A DNA stretch of 64,000 bases from Neoechinorhynchus agilis. Its lineage: Eukaryota; Acanthocephala. The notes beneath the pieces are model-generated. The model had not been told where the DNA came from, did not search any database, and was given only the letters and a program-made list of their open reading frames with translations. Made by a program: the position numbers and the translations under genes. Numbering within the stretch: position 1 is the stretch's first letter; each line of letters starts with the position of its first letter. Positions 55,099 through 64,000 of the stretch are shown piece by piece. The stretch spans positions 4,588,001 to 4,652,000 of the forward strand of contig CM121342.1 in assembly GCA_051530055.1 (NCBI GenBank). Reading direction: 5' to 3'.

Positions 55099-56111
55099 AT
55101 GACGGAAAAAGCGAGGAAGCAGTGTGGATCATGTCATAAGAAACCAGCAAACGTCCGAAGATCTCTTAATCGAGCTCTTGTTTGTACTGATTGTTTTTCC
55201 CGATTGTTTGAGGAAGAGGTCTACCAACAATGTCTTCGGTCGAACTTGTTTCAATCGAAAGCAACGATTATTGTAGCTGTGAGTGGAGGAAAGGACTCTA
55301 CAGTTTTGGTGCATGTTCTTCGTACTATAATGGATCGTTACTCGATCGTGGATTGTAGTAACATTGAATTATTGGCCGTGGACGAAGGTATCGAAGGATA
55401 CAGGAACGATAGCCTTGAAATAGTGAGACTTTTGTCCAAAAAATACTCACTTCCACTGAGTATGATGAGTTTTGATGAAATGTTCAATGGTAACACCATG
55501 GACAAGGTAGTCGAAATGATTGGTATGGCTTGTTCTTGCACTTATTGTGGCGTATTCAGAAGACGAGCTCTGGACGTTGGAGTGAACAAGATCGCATCGA
55601 AACGCACAACTAACACAGTGTTGGTAAAAAAAGCATTGGGTTTTTTTCGGCGGTTTCCAATAGACCCATTGCAATGACCGGTCACAATTTGGACGATTGC
55701 GTTGAAACTATTCTTTTAAACATCCTTCGAGGAGACGCAAAACGTCTCCAAATGAACGATTTGGACCTATTGAACAACAGTCGAATCAAACCTCTTTCAA
55801 TGCAGTTTGAACGTGAGATTGTCCTCTATGCTCATTTAAACAAGCTGCCTTATCATTCAACCGAATGCAAATACGCCGTGGATGCTTTTAGGTCTCATGC
55901 TCGGACATTTGTTCGTCAATTGCAAACAATTCGGCCACAGTCATTGATTGATATTCTTCATGGCTCCAAAGAAATAGCAGATTTGCTGGGGCGGTCAAAA
56001 AACCACGTCTCCAACTCCCAATTGAGAAAGTGTAGTCAATGTGATCAATTTGCTTCTTCGCCAATTTGCAACGTCTGCAAACTTCTTGCGGATTTGAACA
56101 CTTTTAACTAA
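55099..56111 (+). CDS. CTU1: Cytoplasmic tRNA 2-thiolation protein 1 (CTU1/NCS6)
   Basis: Thiolates U34 of tRNA-Lys, -Glu and -Gln with CTU2, using sulfur from URM1. N-terminal zinc ribbon CGSCHKKPANVRRSLNRA and CTDC; PP-loop ATP site VAVSGGKDSTVL; CSCTYCGVFRRRALD with the catalytic cysteines; after one short intron (about 44 bp, near 55618-55660) MTGHNLDDCVETILLNILRG, PLSMQFEREIVLYA, and a C-terminal zinc ribbon CSQCDQFASSPICNVC. All key residues are present. The intron's exact ends are uncertain (donor gttggt or gtaaaa). The ATG lies 4 bases after a ctttttttag tract, about 155 bp after the IMP3 stop. Confidence 0.94.
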
Positions 56112-56303
56112 TTCGTGATTTTGATGGCTCTTCTCAAGAATCATATTTGTTTGTATTATCTACGCCTTTTCGGTAGGCAGCCGTCGTCAAAGTATACACC
56201 ATTTTGTGAACCGTACGTTTTTTTTGTGTGTGTGTTAAAGGCAAAATCAATTTCGCCTTTAACAACAAAAAAAGGTATTTCTGGTTCACAATAAGGATTT
56301 TAG

Positions 56304-57209
56304 ATGAGTGTTCCTAAACCAGAAGACGAATACACTAATACAATTTTCGGTGATGGCAAAATAAGTGCGACTCACATGCCGTACTTGAGAATGATTGTGA
56401 GCAGAGCAAGCGTTACCGAAATGGCGGACCGACTCGTTGCGAATTACATGCTCGTACGGGCTCATAGCGAATCACTAGCTGCTTTTCTGAAGGAATCGAA
56501 ATTTCTGTCTCAAAATCACTTTTCTCAGCTGCGATTCAAGGACAACCAAAAGGGGTTTAAGTATATGAAAATACGTCGAGAGGTGTGTGAATCGATCGAA
56601 GAAGGAAAGTCAAATAAGGCAAGATCAATGATTAATCTTCACTTTGACTCGTTGGTTGAGAAATCATCTCAGTTGAAGTTCATTATTACGTTCCAGGAAT
56701 TTCTCGATCGAACACTAGTACCGAATTTCGATCACCAGGAAGCTCTTAAATTCGCGAGGGATAATCTTTCCGAGTATTTGAACTCTCGAGACAGTCGGGA
56801 AACTCTTATATGCGATGCACTGACGCTTCTAGCGTTTTCGGAGCCGGGTCAATGCCCGTGCTCTTATCTAAAGTCCCAGAAACGGAGAGATGATGCCGCT
56901 CGGATGGTTTCCTTTAGACTAATGCAAGAAATTGAACGGCTGGCTATGATAGATGCAGGTTTAGATGATATTGAAGTAGAGGAAGTTCCTGATTCCAATT
57001 TGCTGACTTCATATAATGCTTCTTTTGCTCTGATTTCGCATATAGGACTTATGGAGAAAGTTCAACAGAAGATCGCAAAGCCAACGTTTGTCGCGATACA
57101 AAGTTTTAGTCGATTCAGTCTTATAGGCGACCCGACAAAAGAAATACAAGAAGAGATTGATAGTTTCATGCATGATAATCGGCGACCAATATGGCGACAA
57201 CACTATTAG
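56304..57209 (+). CDS. LisH-CTLH-CRA protein (GID/CTLH ubiquitin ligase subunit, GID8/RanBPM-like)
   Basis: 301 residues in one exon. LisH-like segment MADRLVANYMLVRAHSESLA (about 34-65), CTLH domain (REVCESIEEGKSNKARSMI through LKFIITFQEFLDRTL) and CRA domain (EALKFARDNLSEYL, DALTLLAFSEP, PCSYLKSQKRRDDAARMVS). This order without SPRY or RING fits GID8, or the C-terminal half of a RanBP9/10 protein. Such proteins scaffold the CTLH E3 ligase. The ATG directly follows aaggattttag, a splice-acceptor-like end, 190 bp after CTU1, so it is probably the last gene of the run. No introns seen. Confidence 0.76.
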   Translation: MSVPKPEDEYTNTIFGDGKISATHMPYLRMIVSRASVTEMADRLVANYMLVRAHSESLAAFLKESKFLSQNHFSQLRFKDNQKGFKYMKIRREVCESIEEGKSNKARSMINLHFDSLVEKSSQLKFIITFQEFLDRTLVPNFDHQEALKFARDNLSEYLNSRDSRETLICDALTLLAFSEPGQCPCSYLKSQKRRDDAARMVSFRLMQEIERLAMIDAGLDDIEVEEVPDSNLLTSYNASFALISHIGLMEKVQQKIAKPTFVAIQSFSRFSLIGDPTKEIQEEIDSFMHDNRRPIWRQHY

Positions 57210-57587
57210 CGATTATAACGTGTTCATTGAAAAAATTGTAGTGTCACGGTCCGATTTTTCGGCAAACCTCTGTTCTCCTTGCATTTGCTTCTTGTTCCTC
57301 GTATTTTACGATCAAATGATTTTTTTCTAAACAAGAAGAAGAGTTTATAAACATCCGCACCACCACCACCACGTTCTGGTGGGTTGTTTTGATAATCCAG
57401 AGAAGGTAGATGATTCACCGTTGTTTTTGTCTTAATGGCTGGATCGAATCGTAAAATCATCAAGAGTGAAAATCCTTCGCGATGTTAGAGTTGGAGATGT
57501 GGTGATTATAATCCAACCCGTCCGGATAAAATATATTTTATGAAAAGATAAACAGAAGGTGTACTTTAATCGATTTGTTGTTGTCGA
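57210..57587. other. Spacer with an eroded satellite A piece
   Basis: At 57462-57545 gtgaaaatccttcgcgatgt, ccgtccggataaaatatatt is a single diverged satellite A fragment. An (ACC)n run lies near 57360. Otherwise nothing recognised. Confidence 0.45.
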
Positions 57588-58175
57588 AAGTTAAGATTCA
57601 AACTATAGAAATGATCGCCTGGAACGAAAATGGGTTTAAAATGAAATACATGAAAAAAGTTTGGCTAAAAGATAACGTAAAGTTTTCTCTCACTTTTTTG
57701 AAGATGTTTTTCTCGACAAAAACCTCTTTAAATAAAAAGTCGGCTATGAAGAATACTAAAGAGCCTCATTGAGGCGCTAAATAATTAAAAACATGGTTCT
57801 GCGATTGATTTCGATTTTTCTTCGAATTATCCCACGACATTTTAGTTTGTTTTCTGTTCGTAAAGAAAGTCGAGATTCAAACTATAGAAATGATCGCCTG
57901 GAACGAAAATGGGTTTAAAATGAAGTACATGAAAAAAGTTTGGCTAAAAGATAACGTAAAGTTTTCTCTCTCTTTTTTGAAGATGTTTTTCTCGACAAAA
58001 ACCTCTTTAAATAAAAAGTCGGCTATGAAGAATACTAAAGAGCCTCATTGAGGCGCTAAATAATTAAAAACATGGTTCTGCGATTGATTTCGATTTTTCT
58101 TCGAATTATCCCACGACATTTTAGTTTGTTTTCTGTTCGTAAAGAAAGTCGAGATTCAAACTATAGAAATGTCCG
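57588..58175. repeat. Tandem ~279-bp repeat, two full units plus a third start
   Basis: gattcaaactatagaaatg recurs at about 57592, 57872 and 58152; the two complete units are nearly identical (ccttgaggcgctaaataatt, tcccacgacattttagtttg). Lies between the convergent CTLH gene and WIPI. Young, as there is little divergence. Confidence 0.88.
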
Positions 58176-58241
58176 TTATTGGTAAAATAGTGGGTTACGC
58201 ATTTCATTCTTGATTGTTTTTAATTGACTTCAGGAATACAT

Positions 58242-61200
58242 TTACATCAACCAAAACTCAGAGTCGTCAAACGGATCCGCGAATTTATCATAGGCAAGAC
58301 GCTTACATATTTTGCCATCTTCACTGAATCCAAGTTTCATAATTTCGCAATTAGTGGTGACAACATATAGAATCCGACCGAGCCAACCTACAAGTGAGTA
58401 AGATCGGCATTGTAAGTCGTATTTTGTCAGATGAGTAAATGAGGGTTCGTTCTCATACGGATTGCCAACACCCATTGCGCTTATAGATCTTATTGTTTGC
58501 TTTAGCATCTTCGTAGGTTTCCATGTTGGAAATATTTTCGGTGTTCGCTCAAATCCAAATATGTGAACGGTTGCGTTGTCGTTGATGAGTGCCATGAACT
58601 TGTCGTCTGGACTAAAACAGATCGAGTGGATCACGCATTCGTCGACGCCGCGCCTGAACTTTGTGATGAATGTAAATCTTTTGGTCTCAAATACATGAAT
58701 GCTTGTTCCCTTCAGAATATTTGAAGCTAACTGAATACTGCGTTAAGAATACCTTTACTGACGTCGTTGCTAATAAGCTGCCGGATAAACTAAACGCCAA
58801 AGATGAAAGTTCGTCTTTGTGAGATAAAAACATTTCTGCATTTGACACTTTATTGTTTACATTTTCCAGATCCTTTTGACAAATTTGTGTTAGAAAAAAC
58901 ACAGTATTTCAATCAACTTTTCTTTTTTGGTGATTTGAACTAAGTTTTTCACTAAACCCTAATCGATTGCTTCTATTGGGAAATGAACTTTATTCAAGCG
59001 AAAGGTGTGCTCTTTTAAAATTCACAATTTATTTTCCACTTTATAGATTGATATTTTCTCCCCCCTTCCAAACTGAAATAAAAATGTCGATATGTGATTA
59101 TTGTTTAGAAGTCTTAACCCGGTAAATGATTATTTCGATTAAAGACGTTCTGCGTGCCTCGTCGGTTTCATCATCAGTTTGTTAGTAAAAGACGATATCG
59201 ATCATACAAACAAACTGGTGATGAACCCAACGAGGTTCGCAGAACGTCTTTAATCGAAATAATCATTTACCGGGTGAAGACTTCTAAACAATAATATAAA
59301 TAAAATTAATTCTCATACGCATATTCGTGATTAGACGTCGAAATCACCAAAAATGAATTTTCAAACTCCCATAACCTACAATAACTTGAAATATCCCACG
59401 CTTGCAAGGAAATGCGATAATATTCCGCTTCTCGTTTACATCGATGCACCCATAGGGATTTTTAACTTCGTACGAATTCAAAAGCTCACCATCGGGAAAT
59501 CCGATGATTACTACAGATGATGTACTAGCGACAATGCATCTAAATGTTTAAGAGACCAATTTAACTATCCTATAAATAATTAGGTTTACTTATCGCGACA
59601 AATTTTGACATTCATTGTTGCTGACTTGCCAACATATTCGGCAACGACCTTTCGTTTCGACATATCGAAGAATAAAACTAAAAAAATGGATTAGTTTAAC
59701 AACTTTGTTTGGCTTTTTGTGCCATTTAAGTTCGAAGGAGGGGAGCTCAGGTTATTAGAAAGGTAAAAACTCGTAAAAGCTTAAACGACCAAGCTTTGAA
59801 CTAGCTTTTGAAACGTCTTTTTTCTAAATTAGAACCGGTAACCGTTTTTGTACGTTCCTCAAAAGGGTCGAAGTTTACGGCTTTTTGCTCTAATGGAGTC
59901 GATATCTCTCCTCTCTCTGATTTAACGAATAAAAAAACCAACAAGACTTTAGAGCACCCTACCAAAATTTATCCGAACTTTCGTCATTATCTCTCCATTC
60001 TTAAAAGTGAGATTTCGATTTAAGGGCTTACAAAGTTGTGCTATAACTTCAAAAACCTTTTATTTCGAAGCCAATATCTCTCTCTTTGATTTAACGAATA
60101 AAAAAACCAACAAGACTTTAGAGCACCCTACCAAAATTTATTCGAACTTTCGTCATTATCTCTCCATTCTTAAAAGTGAGATTTCGATTTAAGGGCTTAC
60201 AAAGTTGTGCTATAACTTCAAAAACCTTTTATTTCGAAGCCAATATCTCTCTTTGATTTAACGAATAAAAAACCAACAAGACTTTAGAGCACCCTACCAA
60301 AATTTATCCGAACTTTCGTCATTATCTCTCCATTCTTTAAAGTGAGATTTCGATTTAAGGGCTTACAAAGTTGTGCTATAACTTCAAAAACCTTTTATTT
60401 CGAAGCCAATATCTCTCTCTTTGATTTAACGAATAAAAAAACCAACAAGACTTTAGAGCACCCTACCAAAATTTATTCGAACTTTCGTCATTATCTCTCC
60501 ATTCTTTAAAGTGAGATTTCGATTTAAGGGCTTACAAAGTTGTGCTATAACTTCAAAAACCTTTTATTTCGAAGCCAATATCTCTCTCTGATTTAACGAA
60601 TAAAAAAACCAACGAGACTTTAGAGCACCCTACCAAAATTTATTCGAACTTTCGTCATTATCTCTCCATTCTTAAAAGTGAGATTTCGATTTAAGGGCTT
60701 ACAAAGTTGTGCTATAACTTCAAAAACCTTTTATTTCGAAGCCAATATCTCTCTTTGATTTAACGAATAAAAAAACCAACGAGACTTTAGGGTATAAATG
60801 ATTCTTAAAAGTGAGATTTCAATAAAGGAGTCTGTGGCATGGCTCAAAAAAAGGAAAAATTCAAACTGACCTCTATTATCTGGGCACTTTGGCTTCGTCC
60901 CTAGAACGGCTGGGATTATGGATACAATATTTTGTCTTCCATTTAATTCCATTTTAAATATTGGAATAAAATGGCCTAAGTGTTGATGTTTGGCCAGTTC
61001 CTTTTGAGCTTCACGAGTCATAGAGTAGATTTCGTAAATAGAATGAAACTTACTTATGAACGCTAATAATCTCAAGGGTTCAACATTGAATATAAAGATT
61101 TTATCATGCATAATTAATCCCATCAGATCTTTACTAGAATAAACCAGGATCTTTATGTCCGATTAACTGACCGTTTCTCGCATTAAAACAAATAAATTGA

Positions 61201-61259
61201 ACATTTCCATCCAAGGAACTCGTAAGCCGATTTTGACTGGACGGCAAATCGAGCTTCAT
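58242..61259 (-). CDS. WIPI/Atg18-family PROPPIN (WDR45/WDR45B type)
   Basis: Seven-bladed beta-propeller that binds PI3P and PI(3,5)P2 in autophagy. Exons on the minus strand: MKLDLPSSQNRLTSS...VQFICFNAR; a 43-bp intron; DLMGLIMHDKIFIFNVEPL; HFIPIFKMELNGRQNIV and GTKPKCPDNR; then past the long intron LFFDMSKRKVVAEY; CIVASTSSVVIIGFPDGELL and IIAFPCKRGIFQVI; DELSSLAFSLSGSLLATTS; GTSIHVFETKRFTFITKFRRG with the lipid-binding FRRG; IHSICFSPDDKFMALI and ATVHIFG; end FADPFDDSEFWLM. KPKxPxN and the short acidic C-terminus are closest to the WDR45/WDR45B branch. One intron (about 59690-60870) holds a 168-bp satellite; another holds a MITE. Confidence 0.9.
59097..59295. mobile_element. MITE, family 1 (199 bp), in a WIPI intron
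   Basis: Long terminal inverted repeats from attattgtttagaagtctta to taagacttctaaacaataat-type ends; the arms (aaatgattatttcgattaaa, gacgttctgcg) pair over about 85 bp. Better preserved than the copy at 29880-30048. Lies between two WIPI exons. Confidence 0.82.
59870..60800. repeat. ~168-bp satellite in a WIPI intron, 5-6 units
   Basis: tttgatttaacgaataaaaa recurs at about 59919, 60089, 60255, 60424, 60592 and 60758. Other markers: gactttagagcaccctacc, ctttcgtcattatctctcc, gggcttacaaagttgtgct. The first unit is the most diverged. Flanked by WIPI exons. Confidence 0.92.
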
Positions 61260-61342
61260 CGAGAGATTAACATAATGTTAAAATTCTGCACGTCATAAAG
61301 TGCAACTCATACGATTCTTTCGTGAGTTTGTACATTTCGTAA

Positions 61343-61585
61343 TTTATGCAGAGGTGGTCCAGTGGACTCGTGCCCCGAATCCCTGTTTCAGGGTCAAGGG
61401 GTTCGAATCCACGATCGCCAATGGCCCAAAGCGGGTGAAATATCTCGTTGAAGGGAGGAAACTCACTAATGAGTCCCGCCTCCCCGGGAGATATCTGAGG
61501 ATCCGGAGAGATGTACGAACTCCTAACGTTTCATCCGAGTTAAAGAGGTAACATCACTTCTCTGATGTAAAACATAAAATTTCTT
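61343..61585 (+). mobile_element. tRNA-derived SINE
   Basis: Starts with a tRNA-like head: A box tggtccagtgg and B box ggttcgaatcc at pol III spacing, with ccctgtttcaggg able to form an anticodon-like stem. An unrelated body follows (gagtcccgcctccccgggag, ggatccggagagatgtacg) and the end is near ctgatgtaaaacataaaa. The tRNA stems do not close properly and the body is about 170 bp, so this is a SINE and not a working tRNA. It lies just upstream of WIPI. Confidence 0.62.
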
Positions 61586-61629
61586 AGACCGCAGAAAGTG
61601 CTAATTCACATCAATAAAGAAAATAGAAT

Positions 61630-61859
61630 TTAAGAACAAAGTTTTGTTGGCATAAAAAGAATATTTTTATTTTCTAGCTTTCCTTTAGTCGTTAGACGTT
61701 GATCAATCATTTTCGTATTCACGCATGAGAAGGTTCCCTCGACAATCAATTTATCCTGTTTGATGGGATCCATCGTTTCTCGGAGATTTCCCGTTATTTC
61801 CAGTTTCTGCGTGCTGCTTCTTATTTCGAAACTTAATCGTTCGAGAGCAACCTTTACGG
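61630..61859 (-). CDS. 3' exon of an unidentified protein
   Basis: After a good acceptor (aattttccag) the minus strand reads AVKVALERLSFEIRSSTQKL, EITGNLRETMDPIKQ, LIVEGTFSCVNTKMIDQRLT, ending KGKLENKNILFMPTKLCS and a stop. The alternation of hydrophobic and charged residues suggests a beta-sheet domain. The family is not recognised. A possible preceding exon (AILSSNHTKYKDFVSFF) lies near 62080-62130. Farther upstream the locus meets a retroelement copy (62470-63215), which may limit or disrupt it. Same strand as WIPI, 370 bp upstream. Confidence 0.45.
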
Positions 61860-62469
61860 CTGGAAAATTAAATATAATTTCACAAGAATGTTCTATACAT
61901 TTAAAGTTTGATTTTTTGTGAAGTGTTTACAATAATTTTGGGAATAGTCGCCTTTTTTGCTTTAAAAGCCCTAACGTTTATTCAGTTGTGAGTTATTTGG
62001 TTGACTTTTTACACTCTGACGCTTACAGATTAATTTTAGCGAGAGTTTGCATTATCGTTTTACAAAAAAAGAGACAAAGTCCTTGTATTTTGTATGGTTT
62101 GAGGATAATATTGCGGTTCTGAAAATTAGATGGCAGTGATTTCGAACGAGGAGTTTGGACCATTACATCATAACTCCGATTTATTGAATCCGACTGATTT
62201 CGGAAGCATGCACGATTGTGTCTTTAATTAACGTTGTTTTCGAAAAAATACAAAAAGCTTTACCACCACTTCTTTTTAATATTTTCTTAAATATTTGTTT
62301 ACAATAATACAGGAATCGCTCTCAGAAACAATCTACAGAATGCACAGTGAACAGTGTGATTGAATCTAAATAGGACATTAAAAAGAACGTCCCCTAGTCT
62401 ATTGATTGTAAGTTTTTCAAATAAATAAAAAACACAACTGCAATCTAATAATAAAGCACAAAACGTGAA

Positions 62470-63215
62470 ATCATTACCGTCCGCAAAATTAGCGCTTCTC
62501 TCCTTTCTCGGCTGTCGCTGGCAGCATTGCCACGTTGTACTGCGAGCGAGATATTTTGTCGCAGGAATACACCTGCTCGTGCGTCGTCGGTCGTTTCTCT
62601 CAATTTCTTCGAGAGATCCTGGAGCAGAGTGGCGAGCTGCCGAGCGATCCATACGTCTCTACTCCGAAGGGGACAAAATAGTGGGTCCTTGCTAATTCTC
62701 TATAATTTCGTACCTTCCTCCCTTCCGCTGAGAGAGTAGGGAATGTTGCTTACTGCGAGGGTCGTCCCAGAGAAGGCATTTGCCCTCCTGCCACGGAAAG
62801 ACCGAAATTCCGTTGGGTAGACGACCGTCTAGTCGACAAAGATGGACGGGTTCCAAAATGTTGGCAAAGTCCGCCGTTCTCAACGCCCGAGAAATTACGC
62901 TGTTGATTTCAGAATGGCGTGAGAACCTTCCTGCTGACTTTCGACAAACGAGACTGTGTCGCTTGAAAGCACCAACCAAAGACCCACATCGACAGTGACG
63001 GGACATGCATATCGGGAAACCAAGTCTTAAGGACACTGCGATCTTCGTTACCTCATCAGTGAGAAGAGTTCCTAAAGATGCCAGAGGAACAGCCTCCAAC
63101 CACGCCCCCGATCCTCATGTCGAAACTGCCAACAATCTAGTTCGGACGACCCCATCGAGGGATTTCGAGAACCTTGATAACGGCATACCTTACGAAACTG
63201 ATCGGATTCAATAAA
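62470..63215 (-). mobile_element. Truncated copy of the non-LTR retrotransposon (3' part)
   Basis: Minus-strand text matches the end of the element at 11280-14162: LGTLLTDEVTKIAVSLRLGF, knuckle [40 protein letters not shown], then DGRLPNGISVFPWQEGKCLL and WDD (endonuclease-like region, with the usual RPDG altered), and in another frame FVPFGVET and NISLAVQRGNAAS. Frame breaks and a missing 5' part show it is dead. Confidence 0.72.
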
Positions 63216-63640
63216 TTACTTCCATAATTATTATACTTTTGGTGAAAATAATCCCTTGGTAATAGCATTTTTGATTTATTTGAGATGTTTCGCGAGGAGG
63301 TAACCTCGTCTCCTCCTCCGTCATCCAAAAATTAATTTTTCCCATTCAGGTTTTATGCTTCAGTGCGCGGGATCGCCAAACCCGAAGTTCGAAGACGATA
63401 TATCCGCTCGAACCCACTGATTTTAGTATTGATTGTTGACACGTCGTTGGCTGGAAGTTTCGAGCTAAAATTAGCTTTATTTCCTTCCATTGTGTTGGAC
63501 ACAGCGATGCGACGTCTTTTTGGTTTTTGTTCTGTTTCAAAAAAAAGGTGCTACCAAAATCCGTTCGATGAGTAATTTCACCAAAATAATATTTGACTAA
63601 CCCAAAAGATTTTCTCTATCGATGACTTCCATAATTCTAA
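63216..63640. repeat. Element related to the 248-bp MCM8 satellite unit
   Basis: The ends share tacttttggtgaaaataatc (63235) and its inverse ttcaccaaaataatatttg (63580), and aaaagattttctctatcgat matches the satellite marker. Direct repeat acttccataatt lies at both borders. The interior (63270-63560) is different from the satellite, so this may be a longer transposable element of which the satellite unit is a derivative. Confidence 0.45.
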
Positions 63641-63654
63641 AAAAATTTGGTTCG

Positions 63655-64000
63655 TCACTCAAAAGTATTCTGTTGGTCTTGAATAAACCTCGGTGGTGGT
63701 CTCTCCGGTGGTTCCATCAACTCAGCCAAGTCTTCTCCAATTTGTTTGCTTAGCCGCTTAGGCACATGTTTAAGTCCGTGATAGTGAGCCATTAAATAGA
63801 GTAGAGTCGCTATTGACCAATTTGGTGCCATCAGATAAAGAATTGGACTCGAGAACATGTAAATGGCACATACTGAACATAAGATACTCCTTTGAACACA
63901 ACTGATTTGAGTGCACGGCCTATGTGACTTTGTTCTCTTTTTTTGCTGATCTCCTTAAATAGAACAACGTCCTATAGAAAAGAATGGATAAAATCGCCAA
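63655..64000 (-). CDS. 3' end of an unidentified, probably membrane-associated protein (partial)
   Basis: The minus strand reads MFSSPILYLMAPNWSIATLL, YLMAHYHGLKHVPKRLSKQI, then EDLAELMEPPERPPPRF and a stop at 63655. The first half is hydrophobic enough for a membrane segment, the rest amphipathic and Pro-rich. An acceptor (atgttcag) lies 20 bp before the ATG, so this is probably a last exon. Upstream text near 63900-63985 (EISKKREQSHIGRALKS) may be the preceding exon, running off the window. Family not recognised. Confidence 0.38.

Noticed and set aside
61343-61420. tRNA gene
   Set aside because: A and B boxes are present but the acceptor and D stems do not close, and the sequence continues into a SINE-like body.

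Overview
This is a metazoan (invertebrate animal) nuclear window. Protein genes have spliceosomal introns. The recognisable set is eukaryotic housekeeping and DNA repair: SLX1, a SRCAP/SWR1 ATPase, MCM8, a CtIP-like protein, SLMAP, RPUSD1, IMP3, CTU1, a CTLH/CRA protein, a WIPI PROPPIN and a PP1 glycogen-targeting subunit. I cannot name the phylum. MCM8 and CtIP, introns of about 27-55 bp, tight same-strand gene runs, and a splice-acceptor-like AG just before many start codons fit an animal with spliced-leader trans-splicing and operons, but no SL RNA gene was found.

Layout. 1-6.8 kb: minus-strand run SRCAP, an unknown Gln-rich protein, SLX1 (cut by the left edge). 6.8-15.8 kb: a repeat block with a long foldback, a hairpin MITE, a 194-bp satellite that grew out of a retroelement tail, a degraded non-LTR retrotransposon with a small Ty3/gypsy-type fossil nested in it, and a 212-bp satellite. 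15.8-28.5 kb: a small membrane protein behind an RFX-like X-box, a PP1 targeting subunit, a probable membrane protein with a satellite-filled intron, a coiled-coil/C2 protein, and a small secreted protein. 29-36.6 kb: a LINE remnant, a MITE and MCM8, with two satellite-filled introns. 38.2-43.1 kb: a duplicated locus of small mucin-like, probably GPI-anchored genes with minisatellite growth. 43.4-49.4 kb: CtIP-like, a tail-anchor exon, a 103-bp satellite, SLMAP. 51.7-57.2 kb: plus-strand run RPUSD1-IMP3-CTU1-CTLH protein, probably an operon. 58.2-61.9 kb: WIPI and an unknown exon upstream. The right end holds a second copy of the non-LTR element and a partial gene.

Two patterns dominate. First, introns come in two sizes: about 27-55 bp, or about 1-3 kb where a private tandem repeat fills the space (MCM8 twice, IMP3, WIPI, the coiled-coil/C2 gene, probably the membrane gene and SLMAP). 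Second, many repeats (the ~240-bp, 248-bp and 103-bp satellites and at least four MITE-like elements) have hairpin cores. Several satellite units also hold short runs made only of G and T, which look like assembly or base-calling faults.

Functional links are limited. SLX1, MCM8 and CtIP all act in recombination repair but lie in separate transcription units. RPUSD1, IMP3 and CTU1 all serve translation or RNA modification and lie in one candidate operon.
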